Assembly (NCBI GenBank): GCA_009761415.1
Contig: QUOL01000006.1
Location: 1,116,001 to 1,180,000, forward strand
Direction of reading: 5' to 3'
Length of the DNA: 64,000 nt
From: Sarcomyxa edulis
Lineage: Eukaryota > Basidiomycota > Agaricomycetes > Agaricales > Mycenaceae
Shown here: positions 23,547 to 36,369 of the stretch, piece by piece
How positions within the stretch are numbered: position 1 is the stretch's first letter
How the letters are laid out: the number at the start of each line of letters is the position of its first letter
Program-made: the position numbers and the translations under genes
The notes under the pieces: model-generated
The model's database searches: none
What the model saw: only the letters and a program-made list of their open reading frames with translations
Told to the model about the DNA's origin: nothing

Positions 23547-24044
23547 ATGTCCTCAAGGTCGTCTTATTACCGTCATAGCCACAATCCTGACAACGAAAAG
23601 TCCAAGAACCTCCTTCGACTCTATGAAGGATACCGCACGAACCCTTATCCCCGACCCACAAACAACAAACCTGACATACATCCGCCTCTTGATTTCGACC
23701 TTAACGTTATCGAAAGGGTCCCAACGGTCGAAGAATTCAGTGACATGTTGCTCATGATCAGAAAAGATTACGCGCATCCTACTGCATTTCTGCGAGTCGC
23801 GAACAACGCGGTGGACCACCCAACAAATGCCAAACAATTGCACAAACTAGTCACTCAAGATCCTAGCCTAATGATATGGCCCCTCGCAGTCATTTGGGAC
23901 GAGTATCATTTAGCGCTGGACAAACCATCCTTCATGAAATTGGTCAGAAAGATAGTTGAGCGCCGGGACGGTATAACAAAAGATCCAACTCCTCCACCCC
24001 GACGACCCATTCAGAGAGTGGATGAATGGATTGATTATGATTAA
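23547..24044 (+). CDS. Orphan protein, 165 residues
   Basis: A single uninterrupted frame with gene-like composition. The N-terminus is basic and polar (MSSRSSYYRHSH, NPYPRPTNNKP). The middle is helical and hydrophobic (TVEEFSDMLLMIRKDY, DPSLMIWPLAVIWDEYHLAL). The end is basic and proline-rich (TPPPRRPIQRVDEW) and closes on an acidic DYD. No signal peptide or membrane segment. I do not recognise a family. Absence of internal stops over 165 codons and ordered composition argue for a real gene, but a 5' exon could be missing. Confidence 0.5.
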   Translation: MSSRSSYYRHSHNPDNEKSKNLLRLYEGYRTNPYPRPTNNKPDIHPPLDFDLNVIERVPTVEEFSDMLLMIRKDYAHPTAFLRVANNAVDHPTNAKQLHKLVTQDPSLMIWPLAVIWDEYHLALDKPSFMKLVRKIVERRDGITKDPTPPPRRPIQRVDEWIDYD

Positions 24045-25547
24045 TGGTGCGTGATGATCGACTAGCTTATGGCTAACTAGCTCAGGCTTTGCATGCAGAC
24101 ACTCGTTGTGATATCGTGTCGCCATCCATCTCTAAAACGTCGAGTATGTTCTGACAGCCAATGTAAACCTCTTGGTGCTAGTCTCATCATCGTTCCTGTA
24201 TTTCAGGTCTCTTTACTTCAATCAGTCTTCACTCGTCTCAAAAACCCCCCAGGAATGTACTGAAGTATACCAGCCAGACAGTTTTATTGAGCCTGTTCAA
24301 AGTCCGAGTCTACTCCATCTGAATACTATATATCTAGTTTTCTTTCTACTCCCAGTCTTTTTGAAGCAACTTGCCACTTGGGTTATGAGGGGAAGTGGCG
24401 ACCAGTTGTGCATGTTATTTATAGCTTCAAGTCCTACTCACACAGTCAAGTACGGTTTTGAACCTGTATGAGAAAAAAAAATCGAGGAGCATACTGGTAA
24501 AAGATGATAAGATCCGAGTCCATCTGATAAGATGACACGGCTGAGTTATTTATAACACTTACCATTATATGGTCGATACACGACATAGAAAGCTCTGCAC
24601 ATCTACTTTCCAACAGATGCTCTTTCGGCGTGTGACATATGTTCAGATCGCCCGACAAGTTGAAGGGGGATAACGCGACGCGAGCTACACACGTGATCAA
24701 ACCTAGCTCATACAAATTGATACAATGACAACCTCAGTCCTCCGAGTTCGCCCAACAATTCACTGCCAGGGCTAATCGCAAGGCTTACACTTCCTCTGAT
24801 GCTGACCTAGGACGGCCTGATTATGACTTCTCATTACATCTTCCAGACGCTCTACAGACACGTGGACAGTCTTGTCCCGATGTCGTCGAATGGGTCTATC
24901 CCCACGATATCTCCAATCCACCGGTCTCCTTCTATGGAGTGAGAAGAGTAGGGGGGCCGTTGGGTGCATAAGGAACGATCATCAATTCATCATGTATCAG
25001 AGGTGTGTAGTCCTACTCGAAGACATGCGATGTCGAATTCTCCGTCAGATGCTGATGCCTCGCCATGTACTTCTAGCACGTCTAGCGATTAGAATCGACC
25101 TACAGGGCCGCAATTTGCGATGCCCGACTATAAGCAGAATACCACAACAGCTTGGCATTGATCTCCCTGCGAACTTACCACGCCCTTCATTCTTGACACG
25201 GATTATGCATCCTTGACACGCCTGATCATTGGGAACCCCTAAGGCCTTCCGCTCTTCCTCAAATTCACGTCTATTTTTCGTGCCTATTAGAATGTTTTAC
25301 CTTTAACAGCAATTCCTACACGCCTCTCTACCTCCGGACCACAATGCTATCCTTCCGACGCACATCACTTTCTCATGGCAAAGTATAAATCTCACACAGC
25401 ACCCTTCACATCTATATTTGCCCCCACCCCGACCCACCGTATAAGAAAGCCGTCCAATCTGATAAGATACACGTCCACCCCCAACCCCCTTCTTGGCGTA
25501 CCGGACCTGTCCCAATTAAATTCATCTCTGACTGACGCTTCTCCTTG
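24045..25547. other. Intergenic; one possible relic exon near 24,740-24,970
   Basis: About 1.5 kb without a firm gene. A plus-strand frame after a CAG at about 24,740 reads SSEFAQQFTARANRKAYTSS and continues to a TAA near 24,971. It looks protein-like but has no start exon or partner exon I can find. The region just upstream of 25,548 should be the transporter promoter. Confidence 0.3.
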
Positions 25548-28050
25548 ATGTCCGTCAAGAACGACACTTCCATCGTGGGTGACTCTCTTGAGAAAGAGTC
25601 CATTGATCGGGTCTCTTCTTCAGCTGGTCCCCGGGATGAAAAGTCGGAGACATTGGGTTATACCGCGGAAGTCCTCAAGGATGGCGGAAGACTACCGCTA
25701 CCCCTCAAATGGAAAGTCGTCATTGTGGTGTTGACTTGTTTGAGCTCTTGTGCGTACTACACTCGTTCACGGTCGCGTCGTTAGTTCCATGCTGATAATG
25801 ATGATATACCTCTAGTCGGAAATCATTGGTCAAATGTGCGTAGCATGCATTGTCTTATGCGGTCATATACTCACAAACCGCTTGAATACAGAGTATCATC
25901 GTGTACGTTCCCATTTTAGGACCAAACTCCGGAATACTTGACATAGTCCTGTAGTGCGATGAAGACTACCATAATCAAAAATTTTGACATCAACAACTCG
26001 GCTTTCGCAACTCTGGTGTGTACCTCGGCAGATTGTCACGCAGTGGCATCTTCTTACCCGTTCATTGTCGTTATATTTATAGGTAGCAGTCACCAACCTC
26101 GTAAGTCATCCCCAATCTCACAAACCACTTTTTACCTCAACTCCACCACTTCAGGTAAACACATTCCTCTGTGTAGCCCTAGGTTTCCTCATAGACAAAC
26201 ACGGCGGACCTTTACTCTCCGTCATACTCGCCGGATTCCACCTCTCCGGCGCCCTCGTCATGGCCGGAGCATCCACAAACTCGCTAGACTCCTACCCCCT
26301 CCTCATCGTCGGTAAAGTCTTAGCCGCCATCGGTGACGGTTCTCTGGACAATGCACAACACCGGATATTCTCTACGTACTTTGCGCCCGGTCGTGGGTTC
26401 GCTTTCTCCATCGGAGCTATCTGGTGAATCTCAATCAATCCCTACTCGTCCACCCTTGCTTACCCAGCACAGGTGCATAGCAAACCTCGCCCAATTCACC
26501 GGCCAATCCACCGCTAACATCATCGCGACCAACCTTCACACCTTCGCATGGGCCCTCTGGATCTCCGCCGTCATCGGTTTCTTCTCCCTCCTCTGTGCGC
26601 TTGCTGTGTTTTTCCTCGATAGGTATCTGCGAGTGAAGTATCAGATTGTGGATTGGACTACGGGGAGAAGGCACGAGGGGCCGAGGGCTGCTGCTGGGAG
26701 GTTCAAGGTGAGTGGCGTGCTTTGGTATTGGAGCCTAATTATTATTATTGACGCGGGTAATGCTGTTTGGATAGTTATCAGCGTTGACCCAACTTCCGTT
26801 GACCTTTTGGATCGTGGTGTTGTTCGCTGTATTCGAGAACGCGGGGGTTCAGTCGTTTGTGTCCATCTCTACGTACGTTGCCCCTTTGACATCGTGTTTC
26901 GTTCCTTCCTCACTACCACCTCTACTCTTGATACAGTCAATTTGTCCAACAGCGTCTCAAGAAGGGCGCAGTAGTTGGTGGTTGGGTATCTAGCATGTAC
27001 CTCCTTCTCCCGGCAGGTCTGACGCCGTTCCTCGGGATTTTCATCGATGTATATGGGCATCGTGTTTCGTTCCGTATGTTCATCTACTTCTCTGTGCCTA
27101 CTCCCCACTCCCTGCTCATGAGGTCTTTTCTGTGTCTGGCAGTGTTCATGTCCGGCTTGACATTCTTGGCATCGATGCTCCTGTTAAAGTTTTCACATAG
27201 TCTGCCTGCGTTTGGTGCGTTTGACTATTTGTATCTACGGTGTGGCGTACTGATTGTGGTCATCTTTTTTTTCCTACTACGTGCAGTGGCCGCATATATC
27301 TTCTATGCGCTATCTCAGGTAAACGTTGTCGCACCATGACACGATTGATATCAATATTGATGCTCTGTATCCAGAGCGTGACACCAGCCCCACAAGTCGA
27401 GATCGTGCGGAATATCATTCCTGATCCTCAATATTTCGCTACTGCGTATGTTCTTGATCGCTTTTCTCATTGTTCATGGTGCTCATAGATCTGCTGTCAA
27501 TGTTCACAGATTCGCAATAAAGAGCAAGTCCATCTCGATCACTGTATTTTCTAAGACTAACTAGTCAATTCACTTCCCTTCAGAATCTGTCGTCCAAGGC
27601 AGTATCGTCATCATAACCACAGCAGCAGGAAAGCTCCAAGATGACTCCCCATCTAACTCCCTCGACCCGGCCGTCACCCTCTGGCTGATATATGCCTTTG
27701 CATCCGTAGTCCTCTCCGGATCCCTCCTCTTCTTGTCGTACACTCCCTTTGGTCAGACGATGCTGCCGGCAGCCAGGCTTTCGCAGGTCAGGCCACTGGG
27801 CTTAAAGGGGGAGATCGATAGGCTGTTTGCTAAACGACAGAGTAAGATTACTGGTGGTGAGACTGAATACTTGACAAAGGCAGAGAAAGAGAACATCCTA
27901 AAATCCCCTAAAGAGAGAAGGGGAGTTGTGATTAGGTGGGTGTATCCCGTGTTGTCGTTAGGAATTATCTTGATTGGGTGGGTGATGTTTGGAATGGGTG
28001 TGTTTTGGGGTGTGCATGGGTCGGTTATCGCGGGGACAACTGGGGAGTAA
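25548..28050 (+). CDS. Major facilitator superfamily transporter, MFSD1-like
   Basis: A multi-exon membrane transporter. The cytosolic N-terminus (MSVKNDTSIVGDSLEKESID) leads into helix 1 (KWKVVIVVLTCLSS). After several very short exons come FLCVALGFLIDKHGG, the MFS motif region, and FHLSGALVMAGAS. A conserved segment follows: IGDGSLDNAQHRIFSTYF, then PGRGFAFSIGAIW and FTGQSTANIIATNL. Later helices include WALWISAVIGFFSLLCALAV, FWIVVLFAVFENAG, YLLLPAGLTPFLGIFIDVYG and LWLIYAFASVVLSGSLLFL. The protein closes with a membrane helix (LSLGIILIGWVMFGMGV) near 28,000. This arrangement resembles the MFSD1 group, lysosomal/vacuolar transporters of small peptides in animals; substrate here is inferred only. 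Introns between about 25,750 and 26,160 are dense, so exact exon ends there are uncertain. Confidence 0.82.
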
Positions 28051-28471
28051 GGTGTTGGTGTTGACGTGTTTTCTTCGAGAACTTGAACTCGGTAACGATT
28101 CAGTTAATATAATGTTGAGTCTTTGTATGACAAATGTATGTAGTACGGTTGTCAATCTTGGATCGTACTCTCATTACGGGAGGAGGTCATCCTGCCACAT
28201 ATCACGATCGAATCATCGGCAGGTCGGGGGACATGATGCCGACGTGAGGGCTGAGTTACCGGTACACGATCACGTGTTGGGTCGCGTTGAACGGTGTGAC
28301 ATTTTGCGTCACATCACTCAGAATTCTCAACCTCTCACTGCCACGACGAGTTCAACTTCGAGTTCATCGAGCTCGACATCGACCACAACACCGAGCACGA
28401 CGATCTCGACATTTACTTCGACATACCCTCATTCTCCTCGTGGCCAGTTTTGCGGTTTATATACCCACAAA
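28051..28471. other. Intergenic with Ser/Thr-type coding-like repeat
   Basis: The region 28,350-28,440 is a degenerate repeat of TCGAG/ACGAC-like codons that would encode a Ser/Thr run. It is in frame with the downstream gene but has no clear start. It is probably 5' leader. Confidence 0.35.
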
Positions 28472-31400
28472 ATGTGGTCAAAGCTCAGCAATGCTCTCAA
28501 AAGAAATGGCCATGAAGATTCCACGCCAGAGGCCACTTCCTCGCAGGGAGATGTCATGTCCAAAGTCTTTGAGCAGCATCCTAATTTATCAGTATTCCAT
28601 AACCAAACCGATCTCCCTGTCCCAACACCAAGCCCACCCAGCTCTCCATCAAAACATGGCCGTCGCGGCATGTTCAAACGCACTTCCAGGATTCCAAAAG
28701 ACGATGCCGACTCTCTGCGCTCACCATCACCTTTTCAACTTCCTGTAAGCTTACCAAAGAAGGTCAGATCAACTCTTAATCTCAACGGAAATAGTAAGTT
28801 CGGTACATTCCAATATCCTATCACAGCGTTTTGATACAGTTTGTCTAGATTCTCAATTATCACTTTCTCGCGCTTCTGCAGATCCCGCAATGCAAGATAT
28901 AGCCCGTAAATCCTCACAGGATATGCTGCGCCCGTCTCGGCCTTCCTTAACTCTGACCACAACACAGTCCTCTTCGGACACGATGAACCGTCGCGCTTCG
29001 CAGGACTTGCTACGTGGACAGTCCACAATCAAAGACTCCGGGAGCACCTTCCAGGAGGACTTGAACAACCCGCTGGCCGATCCCAAATATAGTTCAGTTC
29101 GCTCTATCCTCCGGGATCCCAACACTCCGGGTACAGGCCAAAACGTTCGTTTCTTCTCCCGTGATGCGTACAAAGTCATCAGTCCAGATCAATCTGTAGA
29201 CAACGAGTTCCAACCTCTTCCATCCCATCCGCAACCATTGCCCGAGGAAACATTCCTTGATCGTCTTCAGCGCGTTAGTCCAAATAACAGTGACAGCATG
29301 TCGTCGTCCTCAATTATGCCAAGGTCTACGTCGCATTCGAAAGCAAGACCCTCAGTCACAGAAGTGTTCTCACCTTTGAACCTCAACGACGATACCAACG
29401 CTTTTGAGTCGTCCCCGTCGTTAGCGCCTATCCCTCCTCCAGATTTTACCAACTTGTTTGACATGTCGCAGCACATGGAACTTTCAGCAATCTCCTCTGG
29501 CGCTGGTGCAGTTGATTTCGACCCGATGCTGGATGGCCCCACTACGAGTCCCAGTGCGGAAAGCCAAGGGAACGGGACGTCCGTCCCAATCAACACCATG
29601 ACGTCTACACCATACAGGAAGACGAAAGGAAAGGGAAAAGAGAAAGAACCTACCTTCTCCCTCTCTGTCTCAAAGGAAGACCACCCCATCGACGAAACGA
29701 TCTTCCACTCCATGGAAAAATCACCCGCCCTCCCCGCGGCCCTCCACGATCGCAGCCAATCCTTCAGTTTCGGTCAAACTGTATTCTATTCCGTCGCTAA
29801 TAACACTGATACCACTGCGCCTTCACCATCCGATACCCATAACAGCAACAACAGCAGCAGCAACAAGCATAAATCACAAGCATCAGATACCAGCTCCGTC
29901 TCCATCTCCCATTCTCACTCGAAAAAGAATCGCAGTCGCGCATTAAGCGATACCGTGTTCCAAGCCATGATCCGTTCCTCCCCCAACAAACCACCCGAAG
30001 CTGACATCAACGACGAATCTTCATCCGATCTGGTCGTCTATTCTTCTTCTTCTCCTTCAAATGCCGTTGCCGCTGTTACTGCAAAGGACGAACCAGATCC
30101 ATTCAGCGCAAACGCAAACACGTATTATACACCACAGACCATGATTCCCGTCACACCTCCCAGAGATTCCAACCTCCAGAAGAACAAAAACAATCAAATC
30201 ACGCACGCGCGAAAGACATCCAAAGAGGAAAGCATCATATTCTCGCTCCAGACCCAACTAGCTCTCCAACGCGAACTAGCGGGTCAATACGAAGCAGACC
30301 TCTTAGCTCGCGACGAGCTAGTCGACATCCTCTCCAAACGCCTCACTTCCGTAGAAGCGGAGGATTCGAAACGTCGAGGGGTCCTCCGAGCGTGGAAGAA
30401 GAAGGTGGGGGAGTTGGAGAGGGCGTGTCGGTATCTCGAGGAGGAAGTCGAGGGGTCTAGGCAGGAGAGTATGGAGAGGAGTGTCATGGATGAGGCTAGT
30501 GGGGAGGCCTTGAGGATGTTGCATAGGCGGATTGGGGAATTGGAGAGGGAGAAGGTGGAGTGTGCTAGGAGGGAGGATGGTCTGAGGAGGGACGTTGATA
30601 GGTTGGAGGAGACGTTGGTGAGGAGGGATGAGAGGGAGAGGGAGTTGCAGGAGGGAATTAGGGAGGCTAAGGAGCAGATGGAGATGATGGGGGATGTCAG
30701 TATTGGTGCGCTGGATGAAGAGGACTTAAGGAAGCTCGCTGGTGGTAAGGAGGAAGAGAAAGAGAAACACCGGGCAGCTGAGAACAGATGGGAGGAGGAG
30801 ACGGCAGAGTTGAGAGAAAGTGTAGACAGGATGACCAAGGAGAGGGAGAACTTGAAAGGAGAACTTGAAAGCGTCCGGCAACAATTGAGAAGTCGAGATG
30901 AAGAGTTTGGGATGCTGAAGAAGGAATTGGAGGCGCAGTGGCAAAACACGGAGAAGGACTCTGAGAAGATCGCTGAGCTTATCAAGGAGAGAGACGAGCT
31001 GAAGAAGGAACGCGATACACTCAAGGAGGACGTGGAGGACCTCGAGGCAAAGATCGGCACCTTGGAAGTGGAGTGGAACGAGAGTGAGAACAAGCGGTCC
31101 GAGCTGGAGAATCAGATGCAGGAAATATGGAATACGAGAGAAGCAGCTGAGAAGGATCGAGATGAGGTATGTTCAATCTCTTGATCGTGGTACAAGTATG
31201 GTTTACTGATATAATATAGATCGACGATCAACTACACCAAGAACAAGAGCATGCAGAAGCCCTGACCCAGGCCCTCCAAGAACGCGAAGACCGTATATCC
31301 TCTCTCGAGCAAGAACAACAATACGCTACAGACAGCATCACGAGACTCGAAGACAACATTCGTCAACGCGATTTAGAGGTCGCAGAATATTCTGAGCAGA

Positions 31401-32458
31401 TCGTGCAGCGCGAGGCTGAGGCTGAGGCATTGAGGGAACAGATGGCGAAGATGCAGAGGGAGCATTCGCGTGTTGTTGATGAGCAGAGTAGGGCCTTGAA
31501 CGATGTGGCTGGACAGGAGGGAGAAGCGAGGATGCATATGGAGGCTTTGGTCAAGGAGAAAGCTGAAGCAGACGTGGAGATGAGGACTTTGAAGGAGCGA
31601 GTGAGCGCTTTGAAGGATGAGGTAGAGAGGCTGAGAAGGCAGGTGCATGAACTGCAGCAAGAGAGCGCGGACAAGGAAGTGAAGATGGCGCAGATCACCA
31701 AGCAAAGGAATCAGGACAAGGAAGACATGCAAGGGTTGAATATTGCTCTAGATTCGAAGCAGCAAGAACTTGAATTGGTGAGTTTTTCTAGTTCTATGGA
31801 AGTGATGGTCGGATGCTTATATGAGTCTTGTTAGCTCAAGAGACGTCTTGGAGTACGAGGCACAGCGGGAACCACCCCTGCTCAACCGTCAAAGACTACA
31901 CTCCAGCGTCGAGACTCGCAGGCATTCACCGCGACACCCGTAGCCTCTCGTCCGTCTTCTGTCATGTCTGATGGGAGCGCAGCCTCCAAGGAGCGCAAGT
32001 TATCAACCGAGAGTGCAAAGATCCCAGCATTAGGGAAGAACACGCGAGTCAGCAATGCTAGCACCACTGGAGCGTTCACATTATCGGCGTCTCTGAAAGC
32101 TGCACGGGGGATCGAAGGGTCTATGGGCCCTCCTCCGGCTGGGAAACCTCGTGTATCGATGGCCACACCCACACCCAGCGGCTCTAGAGTTCCTTCTTCA
32201 TCTCTCGGGCGTTCTTCTTCTGCAAGACCTTCCGGACAGACTGCAACTCCGGTTCCGGCATCTCATCGGAGAGGGTCTTCTGCGAATATGTTGACTATGG
32301 ATTCAAAGAGCAAGGCTCCGACGAGCATGAGACGCGCCGTTGTGAACGCCAGTCCTGCACCGAGCCTTTCGGAACAGGACGAGAAGGAGAATGTCGAGGT
32401 CGATGCCGACGTCACGCCTTCCTCGCGAAGGAGGAGTATGATCCCAACCCCAGCTTGA
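28472..32458 (+). CDS. Long coiled-coil scaffold-like protein
   Basis: Begins MWSKLSNALKRNG at 28,472 and ends SSRRRSMIPTPA at 32,458, with short introns near 28,791, 31,167 and 31,778. It has three parts. The first is a disordered Ser/Pro-rich N-terminal region that includes the striking block SVRSILRDPNTPGTGQ followed by NVRFFSRDAY. The second is a coiled coil of roughly 500 residues (ESIIFSLQTQLALQRELAGQ onward, Glu/Lys/Arg/Leu-rich, to about 31,780). The third is a basic Ser-rich tail opening with LKRRLG. No motor head, kinase or CAP-Gly domain was found. The layout suggests a cytoskeletal or spindle-pole/septation scaffold, but I cannot name the family. Confidence 0.8.
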
Positions 32459-32915
32459 TTGTGAATATCTAAACAAGTATGCCACCTATGAACTTTCCTT
32501 TTTTTGCATCTCCATTTTTTTCTTTTTTGAACTAGTACTTATTCTCTACTTGCTTTCGCTGTCCAGAACGTTAACCTGCTATGCTATGATTACTGCTGTG
32601 TTATACGGTCTTCATCGATGTATTTATCCCAACCCAACGCTCATGCCTATGTCGCTTTCGTTGCATCATATAATGTACATACTCTCTTTTGTAGCTCAAG
32701 ATGCGCAATAGCAATAATGACATTCATCAAGTACATATTTGCCGCTTAATGAACTTGTTGTGGGCCCGGGGTGGCTTACTCTGAGCCGGCGGCTCTTTGC
32801 TCTACTACTAGCTGACTCTCCAAGTTGCAGTCAACGTTCAAGTTCTGCTGGCCAGCAGGCAGTATCTCCCCATTTCTATAGGTATTATATCTAATATTCC
32901 ACCCACCCAACCCAA
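32459..32915. promoter_or_regulatory. 3' end of coiled-coil gene and PAN3 upstream region
   Basis: No gene. Contains a T-rich run near 32,498-32,527 suited to 3'-end formation and then the PAN3 promoter. Confidence 0.4.
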
Positions 32916-35900
32916 ATGGCTTTCTTCTCGAGGCCCCAATCCGCGTCTGCGGCTGTAAAAATCGTCAGACCAGATACCCACGACGAGCCCATCAGACCTC
33001 AGTCTCGCAAGGGTACGTCCATTCTCTTGTGCAAATATCTCCTATATAGTATCTTTGACATAGGTCTACAGACTCTGTGCAACGCCAATGTAGAAATATC
33101 ATGATATACGGGTACGCTGGAGCCCCGGGGACGGACCTGCTGCTACAGGGTGCTTGCTGACTGACTGACTATACGAAAAAGGTCTTGTAAATTCCAGGAT
33201 AAGGGGTGCATATATTATCATCCACCAGTGCGTACGCACTGCTACCCATTCTCTCTTTTCGTGGTGTAGATGTAGTTACATTTATCTTAGGCCCCAGACG
33301 CTCCTTCACAAGCCGCTCAGCTCCCGTACCCGTATGTCTCTTCTCGCCGTATGTATACTTCTTTCGCCTCTGACTCTGATCACACCCATACCTATAGACT
33401 CCCTCGAACGGAATCTCCAGCACCACCGATGTCACTTCCTGCTGAAGCCGTCAATGCTCCTGTTTTTGTGCCCAAGTCTATCAGCGCACCTGCTCCGGCC
33501 GCTACTCCTCCGCCTCCTTCGGTGACCTCGGTGACCTCGTAGGTCTATCTTCGCTCTTTAACGCGAGATATGCCTCACGATTATCCGGTTCAGTTCCTCT
33601 CCACCTTCCTCCGAACCTCAATACGAGTATCAAGAACAACACCCACACACACACGAAACTTACGATTCTTACGATGATCAAATGCAGTCCGTCAGTATCC
33701 CTTCTATACCACATCGGTCTCGGTCTCAGAGCTTCGCTCGTGTGTTAATATTTTATTTTGGATTTGTAGCTTGATCCCAAATTCTACGATCAACAAAGCC
33801 ATGGTCACGACCAAGGACTTTATCAACAACACCACTACGACCCTAATTCCACGATGGAGATGGAGATGGACATGGACATGGGCGCATTTTATTCTGCGTC
33901 CCATGCACCCACGTTCGTTCGGCAACCTGTATGTATCGTCTCGTCTCGTCACATTAGCTTTGATAGTCTGACAGTCAGTTATTCTCTGATAGCTCAACTA
34001 TCACCTATACACCGCCCCAATCCCACCATCCTTCGTCGCTTCACCCAATGACACCCATTTCATCCCATCTTCATCCGCGCTTCGTGAGGTACTCCAAGCC
34101 CGGTCGGAGACTATCCGCTCTGCGCCCGCTCCAGGTACCCTTCTTCACATCACATCACATCACTTAGATTGCTAGCACGTAACTGACGATTCGATTCGAT
34201 TCGATTCTGTATCTCAGGCCTCAACCTCCCCGAAGAACTACAAGGGTACCACTCCCTCGTCCCCCTGGAAGGCGGTACCACCGAACGACGAAAATTCGGT
34301 ACATGGTATTCTACTGTCTACCGCGCCATCAATTCGACGGATGGGAGCGCGTATGCGTTGCGAAGAATCGAAGGTGCGTTTTCGCTCTTATGGTATCTTT
34401 TTGACGAGTGAATATGATATTGATGAAGAGTCGGCTTGTTGGAAGAATATCGCTTGATGCACCAAGCAGCGTTCGTAGCAATCGAAGCGTGGTCCAAAAT
34501 CCGACATCCGGGTATCGTTTCTGTGAGGGAGGCGTTCACGACGCGGTCGTTCGGTGATAGTTGTATGTCTCCTTCCTTCCTTCCTTCCTTCCTTCCTTCC
34601 TTCCTTCCTTCTTTCCTTCCTTCCTTCCTTCCTTGTCCCGACACCACCCCCAACCAACCAATTCTGACTCCAACTCTAACTCTAACTCTAACTCGTGTTT
34701 TTTTTCGTTTGCAGCTCTGGTTGTAGCATACGCCTACCACCCAAACGCCCAAACTCTATACGACGCACACATCAAACCCAAGCCTCCTCCTCCACCTCCT
34801 CTTGCGTACAAGTCGCAAGTCCCTGCTGCATTCCAGTCGCAAGTGACTTACCAGCACGGCCGCGTGCGGGTGCAACCCCCCGAAAACGCTCCGATTGCAG
34901 AGCGCACCATGAACGCTCCGATAGCAGAGCGTACCATAAACGCTCCGATAGCAGAACGCACCATCTGGTCGTACGTGGTCCAAATCGCGTGTGCGATCAA
35001 GAAGGTGCACGATGCGGGACGTGCGGTTAGGGTTATTGATGTGACGAAGGTGTTGCTTACCGATAAGAATCGGTACGAGTCGCCCGCCTATCTTCTCCTT
35101 CTGCTCGACGACATTCCTGACATTGACATTCTTGACATTGACACTGACATTCCTGACATGCCCCCAGTGTCCGAATAAGCTCCTGCGGCATCGTCGACGT
35201 CCTACTCTACGAAGCGCACCACGACATCAACATCAACACCCTTCTCCTCCAACACCAACAAGAAGATCTCAACATGTTCGGTCGGTTGATTTTAGTGCTT
35301 TGTTGTTTATCGACGGCCGCGCCTACGGGTGCCAACCTCCCGAAGAGCTTGCAGTTTATGGATAGGGTGTATAGTCCTGATTTGAAGAATGTGGTGTTGT
35401 TTTTGATTAGTAAGGGGGGATTGCATAAGGTGGGTTGTGTGTTCGTTTTCGTTTGGTGTTTGGTGGTGCTGCGTGTACGTGTACTCGATGCTAATGCGAT
35501 GATGAACGTGATTTTTTGCAGGGTATCAGTCAGCTGTTTGATATGATTGGGAGTAGATTGGTTACTGAGATGGATGATTCGCAGAGGTGAGTCCGTGTTC
35601 TATGTACCAGCATCCTGCTAGCTTATACATGTGCACATAGCGCCATGGATACCCTCCAAGCGGAACTCACGAGCGGACTCGAAAACGCTCGTATCGTGCG
35701 ACTGATGTGTAAACTCGGGTTCATCAACGAGAGACCGGAGTACGTGTTTCTCCAGACGCATGTCCTCTGTACGCTTCTTATGTCTGTGAAGGTTCGCTCG
35801 TGACGCGCGTTGGTCCGAGACGGGTGACAGATACATCGTGAAGCTGTTCCGCGATTATGTGTTCCATCAGGTAGACGAAGCCGGTCACCCTGTTGTGAAT

Positions 35901-36211
35901 CTATCACATGTCTTGACATGTTTGAACAAGGTGCGTCTCCGTCGTATCTCGTGTCTCTGGATGTATGATAGATTTGAGACTGAGACCTGCATTGGATAGC
36001 TCGATGCTGGGACGGACGAACGTATGATGCTGGTTGCACGGGATGAGCAGAGCTGTCTTGTTGTAAGTTATAAGGAAGTCAAGTCGTGCATCGAAGCTGC
36101 GTTCAGGTGTGTACGCGTGTGCATTGGAGTTGTCTTTGATTGGTGCTAACATGATATTGCTGTAGTGACCTCGCTCGCAGTTCGTCGATGTCTGTAGGGG
36201 GGTACCGTTGA
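32916..36211 (+). CDS. PAN3: PAN3, regulatory subunit of the PAN2-PAN3 poly(A) nuclease
   Basis: PAN3 dimers recruit the PAN2 exonuclease to poly(A)-binding protein and shorten mRNA tails. The N-terminus holds a CCCH zinc finger (QCRNIMIYG, then [14 protein letters not shown] across an intron). A proline-rich linker with a short [10 protein letters not shown] run follows. The pseudokinase part includes [39 protein letters not shown] and [16 protein letters not shown]. Later come [18 protein letters not shown] and [13 protein letters not shown]. The C-terminal knob includes [53 protein letters not shown] and [13 protein letters not shown]. It ends MSVGGYR. At least 13 short introns are inferred, several with microsatellites. 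The last three exons recur at 49,805 and 63,785 as fragments, so this is the only complete copy here. Confidence 0.93.
34571..34634 (+). repeat. (CCTT)n microsatellite in a PAN3 intron
   Basis: About 16 units of CCTT with one interruption near 34,611, inside the intron between GDSS and LVVAYAYH of PAN3. A shorter (CTAACT)n run follows before the acceptor. Confidence 0.9.
34885..34965 (+). repeat. 27-base coding repeat in PAN3, three units
   Basis: Three tandem 27-base units each encode NAPIAERT followed by M or I. They lie between the proline-rich loop and the WSYVVQIAC helix of the pseudokinase domain. Differences between units are few and mostly silent. Confidence 0.9.
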
Positions 36212-36369
36212 GACACTTAAGGGGGACGAAGTAATAAAAGGGTTAATGATAAAAAAGACGCGGAAAACTATACTATTAGTACAATCATAAGACTGGCTAG
36301 GGTTACGGCAACTATAATAAGCGTATGCTGCGGTGATTAGCCGGCAACTCAAACTTGACCTGCTCCTCG

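Noticed and set aside
30284..31093. 269-residue minus-strand open frame, Ser/Leu-rich
   Set aside because: Antisense of the Glu/Lys-rich coiled coil; such codons give long Ser/Leu/Phe frames on the other strand.
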